Made by a program: the position numbers and the translations under genes
Shown here: positions 42,726 to 53,625 of the stretch, piece after piece
How positions within the stretch are numbered: the first letter of the stretch is position 1
Layout: the number at the start of each line of letters is the position of its first letter
NCBI RefSeq assembly: GCF_034190915.1
Contig: NW_026947488.1
Location: 6,830,501 to 6,894,500 of the forward strand
Source of the DNA: Cavia porcellus
Taxonomy: Eukaryota; Chordata; Mammalia; Rodentia; Caviidae
DNA length: 64,000 bases
Direction of reading: 5' to 3'
Notes under the pieces: model-generated
Seen by the model: only the letters and a program-made list of their open reading frames with translations
Told to the model about the DNA's origin: nothing
Databases searched by the model: none

Positions 42726-43065
42726 GGTTCAAGGGGCCTTTAAGAGCAAGAATGGATAATTCAATTTTTCTTTCAAGGTTGCCCAGCCCATTGCTGGGCT
42801 GGAGCTTCGTTCCACTAACACTTCCAAGAAAGAAAAAAAAAAAACACATTAGCGTAGGATTGCTGTGTCTAATTCTGCCAGGTATAAGCATTTATGGGGC
42901 AGAAGAAGCTGCTGTTTGTAGGATCATCACAAGAGCCGTTTGTCCTGGAAAAGGACATTTCTGCACCTCAGTCACTTTCTAGTGTATAAAAAAGTTTAAT
43001 TTTTTTCTCTTCTATTGGCAAAGGTCAGAGGAATTCAGGATTTGCATTCAGAATGTCTGCTTCAG

Positions 43066-43228
43066 ACTGGATGTGGTGGCACACACCTGTAATCCCAGCA
43101 CTCAGGAGGCTGAGGCAGGAGGATCGTTGAGACTTTGAGACCAGCCTGGGCTACAAAGTGAGCTCAAGACCAGCCTGAACTGTGTACCAAGACCCTGTCT
43201 CAAAACAAACAAACAGACAAACAGAATT
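43066..43228 (+). mobile_element. B1-type SINE, well preserved
   Basis: GACTGGATGTGGTGGCACAC, CTGTAATCCCAGCACTCAGG, GAGGATCGTTGAGACTTTGA, CTACAAAGTGAGCTCAAGAC and AAGACCCTGTCTCAAAAC, with an (AAAC)n tail. It has the same internal duplication as the copies at 10241 and 22263. Confidence 0.92.
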
Positions 43229-43920
43229 CCTACCTTAAAATTGTGGTTCTTAACCAAGAGAAAAGTGACGATTTTGTTCCCAAGGGCACACTTGGTAGTC
43301 CCAAGTTGACACTGTTTTATTTCATAGCCTAGGGCTGCGGGTGCTCCTGGCATCTCATGGGCAGAGGCTGACACGTGGCTCACCCTTCAGTGCCCAGGAC
43401 CTCCCCCCCCCCCACCACACACACCCAGAGGGACCCAGCTCTGATGGCAGCAGTGCTGGTGGGAAAGGCTGGGACGTGGGAAAGGCCCTGCAGGCACCGG
43501 GCTGACCTGCTATGTAACTCACAGAGAGCGCCGCCGGTCCCCACTGTGTGTGTGTCTGCAGAGACGATGAGATGTGGTCACAGGAAGATGCGAATGCACT
43601 GCTCTATGCTCCATCCTTGAGGGTGGACGAGACCTTTGCACTGGGGGAGAGGCTTCACTTCCTCTGGGGCCAAGGACTTCCCAGTCCTCTGGGAAAGGCA
43701 TCCACCAGCCCCACATTGTAAACTGACACTGAGATCTTCCTGGAGTAGTTTATGTCTTGTGGCCGCTTCCCTTCCTCCTCTGGTTCTGACAGTCCCTGGC
43801 CTCAGTTTCCCCAACAGGGCTGAGTGCTGTCCCTGGCTGCTCCCGGCCATTCAATCTGCAGAGTGGGGTGCTGTGTACACACCCTGCCAAGGGAGATCAG
43901 GCAGATCTGTGAACCGCGGT
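43229..43920. other. Non-coding stretch, no feature recognised
   Basis: A short C run near 43405 is followed by CACCACACACACCC. Nothing else recognised. Confidence 0.35.
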
Positions 43921-43924
43921 TGTG

Positions 43925-44045
43925 ATGGGAGCTAATTAGCATTTCATAACATTAGACAGGGGAGGAAAAGCAGTGACACTTTAGAGCAAATAAAACCCAT
44001 TTGTACATTTACTGTTTTTCTGACGAGTTAATGTCGCTAACCGCC
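43925..44045. promoter_or_regulatory. Enhancer-like island
   Basis: GGGAGCTAATTAGCATTTCA at 43928, then CATAACATTAGAC, AGCAAATAAAACCC and GACGAGTTAATGTCGC. Dense A/T cores, including a palindromic GCTAATTAGC. Candidate conserved non-coding element. Confidence 0.35.
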
Positions 44046-44164
44046 CCCTCCCCCTCTGTTTTGTCATATTCCACTCTGAGCAGGGCTTTGTTCCTTGGGA
44101 ACCCGCTGGGTGAGAGACAGTCAGCACCAGGCTCTGCTCCTCGCCAAACGTGCGGCTGAGACCA

Positions 44165-44495
44165 GGGATCCGGAAACTGGGACCCCCAGGCCCAATCTGG
44201 CCGTCCCCAGCTTTGGATGATCCACTAGCTAAGAGAACAATCTACAGTCTTAAATGGGTGGAGGGGCGGGCAGTCAAGAGAGGAACAATAACTTATGACC
44301 CACGAAAATTGTCCCAAACTCGGATTTCAGCATCCCTAAATAAAGTTTTATTGGAACAGAGCCGAGCTCGGTTGTGCTTCTCCTGGGGCTGCTTTTGTGC
44401 CAGGGTGAGCTGCAGCGGGGAGAATCACACAGCCTGCCAAGCCTAAAATCATTGCCATCTGGATCTATATTTTAAAAAGAGTCTGCAGGCCTCTG
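44165..44495 (+). mobile_element. hAT-type (MER) DNA transposon relic
   Basis: AATAAAGTTTTATTGGAACA, GGGGCTGCTTTTGTGCCAGG, then CCTGCCAAGCCTAAAATCAT and TGCCATCTGGATCTATATTT follow a well-known ancient mammalian non-autonomous hAT family. The left part (GGATCCGGAAACTGGGACCC, then CAGGCCCAATCTGGCC) fits its other end. I am sure of the type but not of the family name. Confidence 0.68.
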
Positions 44496-45205
44496 ATTGA
44501 AGGGGAAATGCTCAATAAACTACGCAATTACAAGTCTAAGAGACAGCTGTCAGGTTAGACGTGGGTGCATTGGAGCCCAGAGCCACGGGGACCCGGAGCT
44601 CCCTGCTTCCCCGAGGAAGCTGTGGAAGCGGAGGTGTGGAAGAAGAACCCGGGGCCTGGGACGTCAGCTCCCTTCCCGCAGCCCCCCAGCTCGCTGCCTC
44701 CTGTGCCTGGCACCTCGGGGATCTTTATGGGGTACAGGGGAGTAGGGAGGCTTCGTGTTCCTCCCCTCTTGGTTTCCCTGAACAGTCCTCTCCTCTCGAG
44801 CTCCTCCTTTCCTTCTGAGCACTGCTGACCACTGCTCAGGATGACCCTGGCTTCAACCGGTCACCTCCCAAGCTCTAATGATAATCATAACCCTGAGGCT
44901 CATGTCTGAGTCAACTCTGCTGTGATCTTTAGGAACCGGCCTGGAACTGAACTGGCCGAGAGGCGAGAGCTCCTGACACTTACAACAGTGTCTAGCACTT
45001 CACTGGTTTTCCCTAGACAGAGGCCAGGAGAGTTCAGTGAGCCTCTCTCTGAAGGACCGATTCTTTGGGCCCCGAGTGCCCAGCTCAGTGTCAAGCTCAC
45101 TGATGGGCCGTAGTTACCTGGTGGTCTGCCCCTGTGCACGAGGCTGCCTTAGGACAACCGTGTGCGGTCTCTGTCTCCAAAGGAATGACTTCCTTCCAGC
45201 TGGAG
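44496..45205. other. Non-coding stretch, no feature recognised
   Basis: No gene or repeat signature found upstream of the RPL21 copy. Confidence 0.35.
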
Positions 45206-45209
45206 CCAC

Positions 45210-45690
45210 CATCTTCCGGTGATTTACCAAAATGACCAACACAAAGGGAAAGAGGACATGTTCTCTAGGCCCTTTAGAAAGCACGGGGCTGTTCCTTTGG
45301 CCACATAATGAGAATCTACAAAAAGGGTGATGCTGTAGATATCAAGGAAATGGGTCCGTGCAAAAAAAAGCCACACAAATGTTACCACGGCAACGCAGGA
45401 AGAGTCCTCAGTGTCACCCAGCATGCTGTTGGCATTGTGGTAAACAAGCAAGTCAAGGCAAGATACCACGAGGGTTAAACTGGGTCCTGAGCATATTAAA
45501 CACCCAAAGAGTCACCATAACTTTCCGAAATGTGTCAAGGAAAATGATCAGAAAAACAAGGAAGCCAAAGGGAAAGGTGGCTGGGTTTGACTAAAGCGCC
45601 AGGCTGCCCCCCCAGGAAGCGCACTTTGTGAGAACCAAGCGGAGGGAGGCTGGGTTGGAACCTGCTCCCCGCGAATTCAGGGCATAGCCT
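45210..45690 (+). pseudogene. RPL21 processed pseudogene
   Basis: An intronless copy of the mRNA for large-subunit ribosomal protein L21. The ATG at 45232 begins MTNTKGKR. About 13 bases are then missing before a [13 protein letters not shown] segment, which shifts the frame. Later blocks match L21 in order: LATxxRIYKKGD (45296-45330), KCYHG (45377-45391), [15 protein letters not shown] (45412-45456), EHIKH (near 45490) and a KENDQK-like segment (45539-45556). A TGA at 45588-45590 breaks WVQLKR, and the terminal EPIPYEF-like segment ends at TAG 45685-45687. The sequence before the ATG (GCCACCATCTTCCGG) resembles the short L21 5' UTR. Intron absence with frame lesions marks an L1-mediated retrocopy, not a functional gene. 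Confidence 0.93.
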
Positions 45691-46050
45691 CTGCCATTCA
45701 GGGCCCGGTCGGCGGCTCAGTGTTCCGGGCCCTTCTTAAAAATTAAAACTCGTCCTGGGTTGCAGGGCTGGTTTTCGTCACTGAGCAGGTGTTGTGCCTT
45801 CACCTCAGAATCAGGTATCTGGAGCAGACTTTCATTCTACCCCATTAACTGGGTCAGGTCTTTACTCTTTGGTGTTCTTGTTGCTGAGAAACACTGCTAG
45901 GTATTGTGTATATGTGGACCCAAATGGCCAAATATTTATGAAATATTTATATTGGCCTGAAGATCCTGTAAGTCACCATGGGGGAAAGATGGGTCAAAAT
46001 AAAGTAGAAGTCACTTCATTTAAATAAATGGGAGTGCATATCACTTAAAT
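45691..46050. other. Sequence after the RPL21 copy
   Basis: TTAAAAATTAAAAC at about 45736 may be the decayed A tail of the retrocopy. The rest is not recognised. Confidence 0.35.
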
Positions 46051-46052
46051 AA

Positions 46053-46094
46053 TGCACACGCACACACGCGTGCACACAAACACACACACATACT
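46053..46094 (+). repeat. Imperfect (CA)n microsatellite
   Basis: CACACGCACACACGCGTGCA then CACAAACACACACACA; interrupted by CG and AA. Confidence 0.85.
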
Positions 46095-47145
46095 TGTTAT
46101 TAGGGAATCCCTAGTGCACTAACTTGTGACCAGAGTCGAGAAGGAAAGGATCCTGAGACGATACACGGCAGTCCTTGGTGCACAGCGAGCTCTCAGTGCT
46201 CACCGGCTACTGTTTTTTCTATCGAAAGGCGAGTGAATGCCATGGAAAGAGCTAGAATCTTCTAGATCTGTGTCCTGTCCTGTAGTCACTTACAGCTCCT
46301 GAGTCCAGGCTGATTGAAACAGAATGTTGCTGTGTGTGCTAGATTTAGAAGGCTTACTACAAAGAAAGAATATTAAATATTTCACCAATTTTTATATTGA
46401 TTTCATGTCAACATAAGATTTCAATATGCTGGGTTAGATATTATTTATTACTTATTAAATGATACAATATTAAAGAGTCATTTTATTACATTGATAAGAT
46501 TAATGTTCCTTATTTCTGTTAAAATTTGGGGTCCCTAGCACATATAAAATTACCAGAATTACCAAGGCAGGCTCCTGCAGCACCCTTTCCTTCCTCCTGG
46601 GGAACTGTCTGTGATGGGCTTTCTGTGCCACCCTCCCCATCCCAGGTCAGGGCGCTGTTCTTTCCCGCTGTGGTGTCTCACACCCTTCCTTGTGTGTTAA
46701 AGCTGTGATAAAGGACCACAGCCTAGGCGGCTCACACATCCCTGCAGGTTCCTTCCTGGCTCCCGGGCTCCATCCACCTTGGTTCTCTTCACGTGGCGTC
46801 CCCCGTGCCAGTCCTCTGCTGTCCTTATTAGGGTCCCTGTGATGGGCTCGGAGCCCTTCCCGATCCAGCCCAGAGCCCTTCTGACTAAGCACAGCCACCT
46901 TCCCACCTGGGCCACACTCCGAGGCCCAGGATGGACACAGGCTTGGGGCAGATGCTCTCCAACCTGCTGATCAGCCCGAGGTCTGCTTCCCGCTTGACTG
47001 ATGGAACCTTCTCTCCTTCCCTGCCAGGTCCCCAGGCCTCGGGGCTGTGCCTGGGGTGCAGTGGGCCCTCGGCAAACACAATGCAACGTGACCAAACACA
47101 GTGTAAGATGAAGGTGAATTTGAACTCCAGAAAAACAGGCAGCTC
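46095..47145. other. Non-coding stretch with an AT-rich core
   Basis: 46350-46520 is AT-rich (TATTAAATATTTCACC, TTATTTATTACTTATTAAAT) without a recognised family. The rest is GC-rich and featureless. Confidence 0.35.
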
Positions 47146-47149
47146 ATAT

Positions 47150-47245
47150 TAGCAACTGCCAAGTCTCAGCTGTGTGCTGTGTCCCTTGACGTGCCACTGA
47201 ACCTCTGTGCTCCTGTCTATCTGTGATGTCTCTCCCCTCAGAGAC
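47150..47245 (+). mobile_element. MIR-like fragment
   Basis: AAGTCTCAGCTGTGTGCTGT, CTTGACGTGCCACTGAACCT and CTGTGCTCCTGTCTATCTGT follow the MIR core (GTGTGACC...AACCTCTGTGCCTCAG). Confidence 0.55.
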
Positions 47246-47925
47246 ACCACCAGCGTCTATCCTATGAAGTTATGTGAGTCTAGTTTATGAAGTGAGGAAG
47301 AACCTGGTGCATAGCTCAGCAAACCCTGATGAGGTGAACGTAGCCGCCAGGACCACCATCCACTGGCACTGTACCTTTGATTCTCCAAAGAAGGCCCAGT
47401 GTCCTGGGAGCTAGGGGAAAGCGGGCTGCCATCTGTATGAACAGGAGAAAAGGATGCAGATGTGTGGAGGACCAGCTGGGCGACTCTGCTTGGAAAAGGA
47501 GCAGCTGTCTCCATTTTGGCCGAACCCGGCCCCATCTCCACGTACTGATAAACACAGAGCTGGCTGGGAGTTTTCTTTACGCCTTCAACCGGCTTTAAGC
47601 AATGCAAATTGGTCTGGCTGACGTGCTGATGTGTGGTCTTTGAAGCAAGGCCACAGAGAAGTGTTTCCCTGCCCCTGTGTCCCGCAAAAAATGTGTGAGT
47701 GGAGGAGAAGACAGCCAGGCTCTGTGCTGACAGCTGGGATCCAGCCTTGAGATAAGAGGCTGTGATTTCCCAGGGTGTGTAGTCAGGGGATGTGAGGAGA
47801 CCAATGAGAATCAGGATACAGAATTCATAATATTATTTATGATGGTCACCCAGAGTTAACCCAGAAAATACAGGAAATCTGTCCACAACACCAAAGACTC
47901 AGAATATTCAACCAAGCGCCTGGAT
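47246..47925. other. Non-coding stretch, no feature recognised
   Basis: No gene or repeat signature found. Confidence 0.35.
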
Positions 47926-47929
47926 CCCA

Positions 47930-48030
47930 CAGCAATGTCCTGCATGAGTCCAGATGAAGGCCTAAAGCCCATGACAAGGCCTCCCATGAGTCCAACTGGA
48001 GGTCTAGAGCCCATGAGAAGGACTCACACC
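47930..48030 (+). repeat. Degenerate tandem pair, about 58-base spacing
   Basis: ATGAGTCCAGATGAAGGCCT with AAAGCCCATGACAAGG recurs as ATGAGTCCAACTGGAGGTCT with AGAGCCCATGAGAAGG. It may be the edge of the repeat field that continues to 48460. Confidence 0.6.
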
Positions 48031-48199
48031 AGTCTGTTTTACGGATCTGCACTGGGAATGACCAAAGGTTAGCAGTGGAAGCTAGAAAGTCTGTGTCGTG
48101 GGGTGAAGGAGCTGTGCTGGTAGGTTGAGGGTTATGCACTGGAGCTGAGAAGTCACACTCAAAATAAGGACCAGGGCTGCCCTGAAAAGTACGTCAGCA

Positions 48200-48460
48200 G
48201 CATGGAGGTCCCAAGCTCCTCCAATGATGAGAACAGTTGAGTACATGCCAGGAAGCCAGCGTGACGAGCTTCTCCTGGAGATTAAACAGTACACATCTTC
48301 CCCTTCGGAGCCAGGAAGCGATGCTCAATGTAAGGAGCAGAGCTCCCCCAAAGTGAACCACAGCCAACCTCACCGACAAGGTGCCGAGCTCCTCTGGTGA
48401 AAATGGCTGAACTCACACTGGAGAAGCCAGTCATGACGAGCTCCTCCAGGAGAACCAACG
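48200..48460 (+). repeat. Degenerate repeat field, about 50-base period
   Basis: GAGCTCCTCC-like cores start at 48213, 48266, 48340, 48386 and 48438 (spacings 53, 74, 46, 52). The units at 48253 and 48424 share AAGCCAG, TGACGAGCT and CTCC with a GGAGA end. No family is recognised. The field could be an old minisatellite or a retroviral LTR with internal repeats. Confidence 0.55.
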
Positions 48461-49265
48461 GCTCAAACGGCAACACTTAGAGAAACCCACAATGCCTCAC
48501 TTGCCTTCTCCACGTCTCTATTTATGCTGGAAACTTTCCTCAGGAGAGCATCTACGCTCAGCACCATCCTGATTTAATTCAGCTGGTGTTAAGTTGACCA
48601 CCATTTTCAATCCATACACAGGACATAAGGGATTATGCATCAGAACTGAAGCACCAACCCCAAAACGTTAGACACTGATTGCCTCTGGAGAGGAGGGGAC
48701 TCCTCTGCTGGGGTGCATGTGGGGTAAGGTGGGGTTTTATCCTCTGACACATCTGATCACCGACTGATATGAAAACCATCTATCCCAAGGGGCCCCGCCT
48801 TTACCACGCCGGGGGCCCCATCTACAAAGGTGTCTGCAAACAGGGTGAGGGGGCACAGGGGACGGCAGACGGTGGCCAGAGGGGGCTGGACAGAGGTTAG
48901 CAGGTGTCCGCACGGCTGCTCGTTTCACCAGCAGGTTGACTGGGGGCAGAGCCCCGTGCTGGCGGTGACCTGTTGGAGCCCACGGGTGCAGGTGGGGCCT
49001 CCTCAGCCCAGCAGAGACACGAGGGACCCGCCAGGGCCGCAAGCCGCCCAGCAAGGCTGCTCCGAGGCAGGAGGTCTCCGAGAACTCTCCTGACACATAA
49101 GCACTTGCTCAGGCCTGGCCGGTCCCCTGACTCTCCGTGTTCAGTGACATTTAACTCGGATTTGCTGATAAAGGTCACACCAAGTCAACATGGCGTTCCA
49201 GAAGCTTCTCTTCCGCAGCAGGTACTCACTGGCCCAGACTCAGTTTCCTCAAATGTCAAAACTCC
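48461..49265. other. Non-coding stretch, no secure feature
   Basis: At 49190 an ATG frame (MAFQKLLFRS) is followed by GGTACTC, which resembles a donor. It is too short to call an exon. Confidence 0.35.
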
Positions 49266-49269
49266 GAAA

Positions 49270-49770
49270 AAGAGATTCTGACACTGATGTGGGGAAAATG
49301 TGTTTTTATTAAGTGACCAATAGAATCAAATCAGAAAACAAGGAGAAAGAAACAGACGGGAACAAGTGTAGAGATAATGAAAAATTACTGAGTTGTATAA
49401 GAATAAAACTTTAAAACTTATTTTTGTGCTTTTTTAAAAATTTTATTTCGAAAGTAGTAAAAATGCAACAGCACAAGACAGAACAAAGCCAACTGAGACA
49501 ATGCAGTGAAATTGGTACAGGATTTCACAGGAGGACACTGGGATAGTCGTAATAGGTACTATGGTGTATCTCTTTAACTTCACAATGGTTGTCCAGCCAA
49601 TTAGGTACAGCAAAATCAAACCAAAAATAGAACATTATAAGACCAATTGAGAATACTGAATAGAGCAAAAGCAACATAACAAAACAAAACAGTGAAAACA
49701 ACCTTTGCCTTCAAACAGAAGACAGAAGGAAGTCCCCCATATTTGCTATACTGCATATGGTCAGCCTCCC
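49270..49770 (-). repeat. Unclassified AT-rich repeat, copy 2
   Basis: On the minus strand it includes CACTGTTTTGTTTTG, a GAAATAAAATTTTTAAAAAA segment and a further AATAAA (plus-strand TTTATT near 49293), which suggests the 3' region of a retroelement. It shares motifs with 21245-21560. It is not recognisable as B1, L1 ORF or a known LTR by eye. Confidence 0.4.
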
Positions 49771-50350
49771 CAGAGATGCTGAGACATCCATCCCCAGTAG
49801 CTGGGGCGGGGGGGGGGCGCCTTGATTGTCAGCCCGCACAGCAGTAGGCTCACAGGTAATAGTTCTCCTCCTCGTCCATGCCACAGGTGCTTACCCAGAG
49901 GGCGGGTGAATAAGCTGCCTGAGTCCCGCCATGGCCGGATCTTAGGACTTCTCAACTTATTTTTATTCTTTAAAGATAAATATTCAGGGAAAGGTAGATA
50001 CTAGTTCTGCTGGAATAATACTAAACTGTCAGCAAAACTGATTAATCATAATGGGGAGACAGAGAGAGAGAGGCAGCCAGACAGACCGACAGACAGAGAT
50101 CCAGGTTTGGGTGCTGCTGGCCAGTAGAGCCCGGGCCCTGGCAGGGGCTGTCAGAATCTGCCCCGGATTCCTCAGCCTCCAGCCTGCCGTGGAAGCCGGG
50201 GGAGCCGGGGCTCAAAGGCTCCTGTGGACCAGGACGCGTTGTCGCCATGGCAGCCAGCAGATACAGTCTTGGAGGCCCAGGTGCCCTCGGACTACCCCAC
50301 CATCCCAGGGACCCTGGGAGTTCTCCCTCCTCCCTGCAGGGGGCTGGTGT
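49771..50350. other. Non-coding stretch with a G run
   Basis: GGGGCGGGGGGGGGGCGCC near 49803-49820. No other feature recognised. Confidence 0.4.
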
Positions 50351-50354
50351 GGAG

Positions 50355-50525
50355 GCTCAGTCCGGTGACCCTGCATCCAGGAAGGCTGAGGCATGCAGGC
50401 GGGCCACAGCTCCAGCTCAGGCTAGGCTAGTTAGCGAGTTAATGAGATGCTGTTTTTAAAAAAAAGAAAGAAAGAGGAGGGGAGGAAAAGGAAAGAGAAA
50501 AAGAGGAGGAAAGAGAAGAGGCTGG
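50355..50525 (+). mobile_element. Possible diverged SINE with purine-rich tail
   Basis: CATCCAGGAAGGCTGAGGCA resembles the B1 middle, followed by a long A/G tail (AAAAAAAGAAAGAAAGAGGA) to about 50520. The left part is poorly conserved. Confidence 0.4.
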
Positions 50526-52735
50526 AGCCGTGCTCAGGGCGAGGCCCCGGCCCTGCAGCTTCACATGCAGGCTGGGGCCTCCTCCCCAGGGCCTGTCCTG
50601 TTCCTCATCTCATCAACAGCGGGCACCTGGCCTGGGCGGGGTGCATCCCTCTGTCCTGCATGCAGCTCCCAGCTTGCAAGCTTCCCAGACCCCAGGGAGG
50701 GATGTTGCCCTCAGACCACACTGAGTGGGGCTGGGAAGTATTTGGGGCCTTGGAAGAGGGCAAGGGAGATGGACAGAGGCCAGGGTGTGCAGACCATGAC
50801 CCAGGGACAGCTGTGAGCCTGGTCCAGCCTGAGGTGGTCAGTGAGGGCATTTCCAGGATGCCCCTGACTCGGGCGTACTTACTAAAAAGTAAGCAGAGAA
50901 GTGGGGGGACGAGCAGTGACACCTGAGGGGCACGAGGGAAGGCACAGGGAGACACAGTGAGAAAGCACTAGGAGGGTCAGAGGTGCCACCCACGACGAGG
51001 GCTCCTGGAGGCTGGTGGTGGGGAGCAGGGGCCCCCAAGAGGGGCCCAGTCAGTGGCAGCCGGCACCCAGAGTTTGGTCACCAGCTGTCAAGTGGCCAGA
51101 TCCCCACACAACCCCAGTGAGGTTGCAGGAACGGGGTGACACCTGGGGGAGCCCGTGATGCAGGCAAGTAGCTGTCCAGGTCGAGGGCGATGGCCCCGGG
51201 TTCGGGACAGTGCAAAGAAAAGGGCTCTGGGCCTGGGGCATCGGAGGACAGGGCCCGGGGTCAGGGCCACACATGTGCAGGGCCGAAGGAGGCTGTTTTG
51301 CTGTGACGTTCGTTGGGTCCAACCCCAGCAGAGACTTGCGTCACTGCAGAGTGAAACTGTGCTCATTCTCGGCTGTGTTGCTCCTGGGGCGGCCTCGCCC
51401 CTGTGAAATCAGTTACAGGGTGGGCTGCTCGGGGCAAGGCTCCTCCACGGGCCCCAAAGGCCAGGCTTACAGTGGAGTGGAGCCACTCATGCTAAGTGCA
51501 CAAGCTAAGCTGTTACCTGACCGCAGAGGGAGCAGGACTGGAGAGATGACAGCCACCTTTCCCACAAAGGCCAGCTTCAGCTGGGGCGATCAGGAAGCGC
51601 ACCCCAGCCTCCACAAGGAAGGAGGCTGATGTCAACTCTGACTTCTCCATTGCTCGATTTCTGACTTGCCAGGTAGCCAGGATCCAGCTGCTTTGTTTGG
51701 ATTTTGTGTCTTTTCTTCAGTCTTTGAAACCAGCTTCCTCTGCTAAGCTCATCCGAACACGTCTTCTACTTTACAAAATCAAGCGCTGTCTGATTCTAGA
51801 ATTGCAAGCAAATCCAGTTAAAACTTTTAAATGCAACTTGTAATCTGGACCCACAAGAGTCTGATCACTTATGACTCAGCCCCCCAAACCCCCGACCTTG
51901 GCCTGAGTTCTCAGGTGGGAGGGGGCGCAGGAGGGCAAGGGAGCACACTGAGCACCCTCATGCCCATAGCATTTGAGGGGCTTTCATTCAGTAATTTGGG
52001 GGCTGAAACCATTACGTTATAACTCACACAGTTGAATTCCACAGAGCCAGGGCAAATGGTTCTGTGCAGAAAACCCACGACGTGGAAAAAGCAGGTTGCA
52101 AACTGTACGTGGAATATATTTCACTTTGCAAATAGAGCTGCATCATGGGGACACGCTGGCCACAACCGCGCACGGCGGTGTCACAGCATTAGACACCGTA
52201 GCAGAGCAGAGGTCCGCTGCTGGTGAATGCATGGTGCAGGCGAACCAGCAACTATTATCCTGACCCCAGGAAGAGTAAGGTGCTGATCCCTGCCACGCAG
52301 AGTGCGCCTCGGAAATACCATGGCAGAGGGAGAAGCCGGCATAAGAGCCTGAGACCAGACCGAGAGAGCCCGGAAATGGAGGGGTGATTGCTGGGTGGGG
52401 GTGGGGATGGGCTGGGTGCAGAGGAAAAAAAAGGGGGAGTCTTTTTCAACACATTAAAATGTTCTAAGATTAGACATGTTTGTGAATATATTCAATATTA
52501 TTGAATTATTCATTTTAGTTTTATAGTATGTGAATTATATCTGAAAAATTTCAAAACACATAAATAAACGTATACATGCAACATACATCTGTTTGTAGAT
52601 ATGTGTATTCCTGGCTACACACGTGTGTAGCCATATGCACTGCAAGGCCCTAGAATGATTTATACCAAAATGGTCATCCTCGTGAGCCCTGGTTGATGGA
52701 ATTATCAGTGATTTTTTACTTCATTCTGAATTTTT
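50526..52735. other. Non-coding stretch, no feature recognised
   Basis: GC-rich to about 51650, then more AT-rich. No family or exon recognised. Confidence 0.35.
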
Positions 52736-52740
52736 GTTGC

Positions 52741-52870
52741 TGTTGTTGTTTTTGAGAGAAGGTCTCACTGGGTAGCACAAGCAGGCCTTGAACTCAAGGC
52801 CATCCTCCTGCCTCAGCCTCCAGCATGCTGGTAAGTATTACAGGCGTGCACCACCACACAAGCCTGGTGA
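52741..52870 (-). mobile_element. B1-type SINE, minus strand
   Basis: TGTTGTTGTTTTTGAGAGAA, GGTCTCACTGGGTAGCACAA, CAGGCCTTGAACTCAAGGCC, CTCCTGCCTCAGCCTCCAGC and ATTACAGGCGTGCACCACCA. Confidence 0.88.
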
Positions 52871-52989
52871 GTTTTTTCTGATGTTTTTAAAAAGCTTCCT
52901 GCAGGTTTTTAAATCCTGCTACATGGCACACGCCCCTCTGTGTCCCACGCTGTGTTCACAGCAGCCCCTGAGAACTGGTCTTCTCTGCA

Positions 52990-53090
52990 GGTGCGGAGAG
53001 GCCGGCCGGGCAGAGCTGGGCAGAGCTGTTGCCCAGGGCCGCACAGCTAGCGGGGCACGGACCTGGAATCCGCTCTCTAGCTCGCTGGGT
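52990..53090 (-). mobile_element. MIR-like fragment, minus strand
   Basis: GTTGCCCAGGGCCGCACAGC followed by TAGCGGGGCACGGACCTGGA is the reversed MIR phrase (TTGCCCAAGGTCACACAGCTAG). Confidence 0.55.
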
Positions 53091-53565
53091 TTGAACATCA
53101 CGTCTCCCTGTGCCATCAGGGACAGGGTGGGCGGCAACGCATGATGAGCATAAAGACAGGGAGACAAGTGATAGGGACTGTCACTTATGCGGCTGGAGCC
53201 CAACATGAGGGGCACTGGGTCACCGGGCATAGAAGCCCTGGTCTGAGGCCCAGTCTGACTACGAGGGCAGTGGGAAGCCACAATGGAGTCCTAAGTGAGG
53301 GGGGCACCCCCTGAGCTTTGCTGGAGAAGAGCTTACAGCCTGGAGCAGGCCTGGCTCAGGCTCAGAAGTCAGGCCAAGCCTTGGCTCCCCCAGAAGCCAT
53401 CCTAGCACTGAGCGCTTTGGGGTACACCTGATGGGAGGGATTCAGGGATTCAGCTCTCGGCCACCCAAGGCAGGGGGATCATGGGGCTCTCCAGGGCTTT
53501 CCAGTCCCCTGAGTGGTGTCTGCTCCCACAGCTGGGTCTGGGGGTGGAGTCTGGGAAGCCTGGCC
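53091..53565. other. Non-coding stretch, no feature recognised
   Basis: No gene or repeat signature found. Confidence 0.35.
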
Positions 53566-53568
53566 CCT

Positions 53569-53625
53569 GAGGTCAACGCAGACTCCCGAGGTCAATGCAG
53601 CCTCCTGAGGTCAATGCAGCGTCCA
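53569..53625 (+). repeat. 19-base tandem repeat, three units
   Basis: GAGGTCAACGCAGACTCCC, GAGGTCAATGCAGCCTCCT and GAGGTCAATGCAGCGTCCA follow one another exactly 19 bases apart. Confidence 0.85.

Noticed and set aside
47930..48460. CRISPR-like array
   Set aside because: Repeats are degenerate with irregular spacing, in clearly mammalian DNA.
49189..49226. First coding exon (MAFQKLLFRS then a GGTACTC donor)
   Set aside because: Very short, no promoter signal, and followed by AT-rich repeat sequence on the other strand.
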